64,000 bases of DNA from Branchiostoma floridae (lineage: Eukaryota > Chordata > Leptocardii > Amphioxiformes > Branchiostomatidae): NCBI RefSeq assembly GCF_000003815.2, contig NC_049987.1:5137771-5201770 (forward strand), in the 5' to 3' direction. This document shows positions 60,401 through 64,000 of the stretch, piece by piece. The first letter of the stretch is position 1. Each line of letters starts with the position of its first letter. The notes under the pieces are model-generated. The model was given only the letters and a program-made list of their open reading frames with translations, was not told where the DNA came from and did not search any database. Position numbers and translations under genes: made by a program.

Positions 60401-63400
60401 GTACTTTGGTTCGCCAGAGAGTTGGATAAAATGGCGGGCAACTCAAGCGGCGGAGGGAAGTGCGCATATTTCAAGACTCCCTCACTCACAAACAAAGCCG
60501 TATCCATACGTTGTAAATATTGCTGTGCAGTGTAATAAGGTAGACTCAACTCATAATGTAGAAAAATGACCGAAAACAGTGACTTTATTTTTTACATTAT
60601 GTCCCTTTAACCTAAGAACTGTTTTGTGTGAGACAAGGTTGGACAACTTTTGAAAAATTCACTTGCCTTATAATGTAAATACAACATAAAAAAATCTACT
60701 GGCTTAACCATTGTATGACAGACTTGAAATTTAAATAACATATCATGATGCAATGTTATATTCATAAGATAGATTAGTAATATATAAGTCCTTCCCAAAA
60801 AAGACATCATATAATCTTTCAAGGACATTCTTTAAAAAAAAAATAGGTCTAAAAAAGGACATTTTGGAGAAGGTATCAAACACAGGTTGCACTGTTATAA
60901 GACATTTCCTGCTCTACTGGAGTGTGTATATATATATATAGTTTTATTGCACAACAATTGTACGGGGTACAAAGTATGGCATCTACATAACTACGTATAC
61001 AGTTCTATAACTTAACGCTTATCTAACTAATACAGAAGTTGTAGTATGGGATAAATTTCTTACAGTTAACTTTTACAATCATTGGAGGAATTTCTAATGT
61101 CTAAACCTTCTTTGATATATTTTCCTATATCTGTCATGCAGGGATTGTCACATGTCATGATGTATTTGAATTTGCACTTCAGGTCCATTGAGATAAATCC
61201 TATATATACTAAATACACACTACTGAACCAGGCTGTACAAAACACATACACTAAAAGTGATATAGCATTAGAGTGACCGCTTACCTGTTCCCCCTGGTTG
61301 CATTTCTGTTGGTCCTCTGGCCTTGTACCACTCGTAATCCAGAAATCAGGTCCCTGGAACATATTCAGGAAGAAATGAATGACTCATATGTCATTGAGGA
61401 TATCTCATTTTGCTGCCTATTTTATATGAGAACAATTGCACTATGAATAGTATGATGATTTCAGCTATTTGTACTCACATACATACATGCCTTGGCTTGA
61501 GGTTCTGTGTGCATGAAAAACGTGTGTAATACACACCTATAAAAAGTTCTTAAATGGTGAAAATTTGCTGAATGGAAGGTGTGTTGAATTATTTGTTTGG
61601 GGTCATTTCCGGAAAAATAGGAGCGGTCGAACGGCATTTCCAAGAACCAATTATCAGATATGTGTGGCCTAGATAAGGAGATGGTATACCCCAGACTGCT
61701 GTTGTCTGCAGACGTCTCTGCAGGCGTGGCTGCAGACTTCGCTGCGAATGTGGTGTCCTCATGTCTTCTGAGCTGCTGCAGCAGAGCAGACTCCACCCTC
61801 TCCCCTCCCCCCAGACTGGAGGCCACGTCTTTAGCTGCTGCCACCAGTCGGGGGTCAACCTCTCCATCACTGCTGCACACATCAACACAAATGTTACCAA
61901 TGTTAGCTGCAGCAGTGCAGACTCTACCCTCTCCCCTTCCCCCAGACTGGAGGCCACGTCTTTAGCTGCTGCCACCAGTCGGGGGTCCACCTCTCCATCA
62001 CTGCTGCACACATCAACACAAATGTTACCAATGTTAGCTGCAGCAGTGCAGACTCTACCCTCTCCCCTCCCCCCAGACTGGAGGCCACGTCTTTAGCTGC
62101 TGCCACCAGTCGGGGGTCCACCTCTCCATCACTGCTGCACACATCAACACAAATGTTACCAATGTTAGCTGCAGCAGTGCAGACTCTACCCTCTCCCCTC
62201 CCCCCAGACTGGAGGCCACGTCTTTAGCTGCTGCCACCAGTCGGGGGTCCACCTCTCCATCACTGCTGCACACATCAACACAAATGTTACCAATGTTAGC
62301 TGCAGCAGTGCAGACTCTACCCTCTCCCCTCCCCCCAGACTGGAGGCCACGTCTTTAGCTGCTGCCACCAGTCGGGGGTCCACATCTCCATCACTGCTGC
62401 ACACATCAACACAAATGTTACCAATGTTAGCTGCAGCTGCAGTGCAGACTCTACCCTCTCCCCTCCCCCCAGACTGGAGGCCACGTCTTTAGCTGCTGCC
62501 ACCAGTCGGGGATCCACCTCTCCATCACTAGAGCACCGTGAACACAAATGATAATGTGATGTTAGCAGGGTTCTGATCAGGGTTTCGTCACTGTGTAGGA
62601 GCATCATAGTGCAGCAAAGCTACATGGCAATCTGTGGAAGGGTGAGTCTTGTAGGGTTGTCTGTGGCGTTCTCCCCTTGAAGAATTTCAAATTTGTGACC
62701 CTCAAAAACACTTTTTTATTTGCATTTTGAGGCCAAATTTCATGAAAGAAAGCCTTCTTACCTCTGTAGGCTTTGTTACAAAAACAACAGAGTAGCGCCC
62801 AACTCTGGCTGAAACATGGCATATTGGCCCAAATCAAACTCAAAGCGTAGGGGATACAAATCACAGCGTATGGGGATACAAATCAGAGCATAGGGGATTA
62901 AACAAATCACAGCGAAGGGGATTCAAATTACAGTGCTGAATGGTCTCTAGACATGAGCAAATTAAGGAATGGGTTCAAGCGATTGTTCAAACTGCGCTCT
63001 GACGCCCGAAACTCCCTCCCTCCGTCCGCTTGTGGGAGGCCTGTTGTCATCGAACGAATGCTGTAGAATCCATTACTTAATTTGCTCATTACCTGACGTT
63101 AGCACCAAATGAATGTGCAGGTCTCTAGTCGGGTAGCAGAAGCGACCATTAGGAGCAAAATAGCTACCCGCTGCGATGGTACCCAGGCTATGCACTAGTA
63201 GGGCCTATCATATTCTTGAGATTTATGAATTAAGTGTAACAAAAATAATGAAACCTTTCCTGTATCAATTGAAAATTTTGAAGCTGGCTATGGACTTTCA
63301 AAGACTTTGGGTCCATCACAATTTTTCAAACCTAAAAACTGTGCAACCAACACACCTATTCTTGAAAATGAATGTCAAGCTCTGTGGTCATATAACTAAA

Positions 63401-63513
63401 TAATATTCACCTTGAATATCAAAACTATCTGCAAGTACCTGTCTGTTTTACTGCCACTGTCCTTCTTCAGTAAACATGCCGCACTGTGGACACCTCGTCT
63501 GACACAAGACAAC
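57486..63513 (-). CDS. MRPS31: MRPS31, second copy, exons 2-8 (exon 1 outside the window)
   Basis: Exons 5' to 3' on the minus strand: 63439-63513, 61690-61869, 61285-61353, 59987-60073, 59462-59529, 58517-58654, 57486-57718, each the same length as in the first copy and all open with intact GT/AG sites. The product differs from the first copy by a handful of residues (for example SGSMTA instead of SGSLTA at the C-terminus; DTTFAAK instead of DTTSAAK). It therefore looks functional. The exon 3 acceptor array is present, while most intronic transposons differ. A start exon equivalent to 43301-43368 should lie beyond 64000. Confidence 0.9.
58258..58470. repeat. tandem foldback repeat in the second MRPS31, intron 7
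   Basis: Three arms of about 75 bp, one inverted, with AGATCTACTGGTGGCATAAG or its complement, and GGCTCAGAACGCTCCTTG. Ends carry CTCCATGCAGAT, a variant of the CTCCAAGCAGAT motif found in other elements here. Absent from the first copy. Confidence 0.8.
60098..60606. mobile_element. TTAA-flanked MITE (AGGGACATAATGTA ends), second MRPS31 intron 4
   Basis: AGGGACATAATGTAGAAA and the complement of TTTTTACATTATGTCCCT, flanked by TTAA (60094-60097 and 60607-60610). 509 bp, no transposase. A Kolobok- or piggyBac-type target. A different TTAA element occupies the corresponding place in the first copy. Confidence 0.9.
60940..61205 (-). mobile_element. LINE 3' end, minus strand, second MRPS31 intron 3-4 side
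   Basis: In complement the sequence has a short C-terminal polyprotein remnant (MDLKCKFKYIMTCDNPCMTD, IGKYIKEGLDIRNS) followed by a 3' UTR ending GTGCAATAAAACT. The first copy (near 37670) lacks it. Inserted in a TA-rich run. Confidence 0.6.
61870..62530 (-). repeat. 131-bp array copying the exon 3 acceptor, second MRPS31
   Basis: Counting exon 3 itself (61690-61869) there are six acceptor-exon starts, at intervals of exactly 131 bp for the inner ones (start of each TGTGCAGCAG/T at about 61880, 62011, 62142, 62273 and 62404). The outermost uses GCTCTAG/TGATGG. More regular than the first copy. Confidence 0.93.
62531..63438. other. second MRPS31, intron 2
   Basis: Same dispersed repeats as 39676-40958. 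No exon. Confidence 0.5.
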
Positions 63514-63849
63514 CTGGGTATGAATACACATGTTATCAAATATATACATTATCAAATACACACATCATTCAATACACACATAATCAAATACATGTGTACA
63601 TTATCAAATATACACAATGACAATATCGAATACACATGGCAAATACTTGTACACACATTATCAAAACATGCAATCCAATATACAGTCGAGTTGGTTTACT
63701 GAGTTCGCAATACAAGTAAAAATTCAAACAAACAGGCAAACATTCTTTTGTAAATCTCCAAGCAGACGTGAGATAGGCAATGAGAAAACACCCAAAAATA
63801 CCTACTAGAGATGGCCTTATGCACAACATGTGTGGCAAGGCTACGCGGG

Positions 63850-64000
63850 TCACGGGTTCCTCACTGGGCTTCCAGTGACGAAAGTATATTCAAAATGGCG
63901 TCATCACTGGACGCCCAGTGAAGAAGGAAGTTCATCACTGGTTTTCCAGTGATGAATTGCTTTGTTCTGGACAGTGATGAAGCTCTCTCGGCACTGGAAT
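63850..64000. repeat. palindromes with TCACTGG/CCAGTGA stems, running off the window
   Basis: CTCACTGG-GCTT-CCAGTGAC, TCATCACTGG-ACG-CCCAGTGA and TTCATCACTGG-TTTT-CCAGTGATGAA, then a cut unit GGCACTGG. They follow ACGGGTTCC, the same lead-in as the GCACTGG palindromes at 42160. The position corresponds to intron 1 of MRPS31 in the second copy. Confidence 0.85.

Overview
Kind of genome. This is a gene-sparse, intron-rich metazoan window crowded with short inverted-repeat transposons, tRNA-derived SINEs, LINE 3' ends and minisatellites. Two recognisable genes, the nuclear receptor NR2E1/tailless and the mitochondrial ribosomal protein MRPS31, have vertebrate-like protein sequence. That, the expanded OTU-domain genes and the density of short transposons suggest a lancelet (Branchiostoma-like cephalochordate). 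The organism is inference. A 100-N assembly gap lies at 9399-9498.

Layout. 1-6.7 kb: transposon-derived sequence, then a ~129-bp satellite that stops just upstream of a first exon of an SLC10 (bile-acid/sodium symporter) relative at 6775-7097. 8.5-9.5 kb: 93-bp minisatellite and the gap. 9.5-14.7 kb: LINE and SINE remnants and a 33-bp minisatellite. 14.7-30.4 kb: a complete eight-exon NR2E1 gene on + (predicted 393 aa). 33.1-43.4 kb: a complete eight-exon MRPS31 gene on - (predicted 305 aa), tail to tail with NR2E1. 43.9-53.3 kb: a large imperfect inverted repeat, with an OTU cysteine-protease gene at the outer end of each arm (one -, one +). 53.4-55.5 kb: a broken second NR2E1 copy (part of exon 3, then exons 6-8). 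57.5-63.5 kb: a second, apparently intact MRPS31 copy whose first exon lies beyond the window. Segments ~26.7-41.8 kb and ~53.6-63.9 kb are therefore a duplicated pair, differing by at least ten transposon insertions.

Most striking patterns. (1) Tandem arrays sit exactly on splice junctions: the exon 4 donor, exon 5 acceptor and exon 7 donor of NR2E1, and the exon 3 acceptor of MRPS31. They multiply complete splice signals, including a perfect TACTAAT branch-point motif in each exon 5 unit. (2) MRPS31 intron 1 holds arrays of 24-nt palindromes (10-bp stems) on a 31-bp period, arranged as nested inverted repeats. They surround a canonical histone-type 3' stem-loop that follows a short non-histone reading frame. 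The duplicate locus carries related palindromes with a compensatory change in the stem. (3) Two different TTAA-flanked elements occupy almost the same intron position in the two MRPS31 copies.

The two main genes are unrelated in pathway (nuclear transcription factor; mitochondrial small ribosomal subunit) and look linked only by position. All exon boundaries come from reading frame, splice consensus and remembered family sequence; no search was run.
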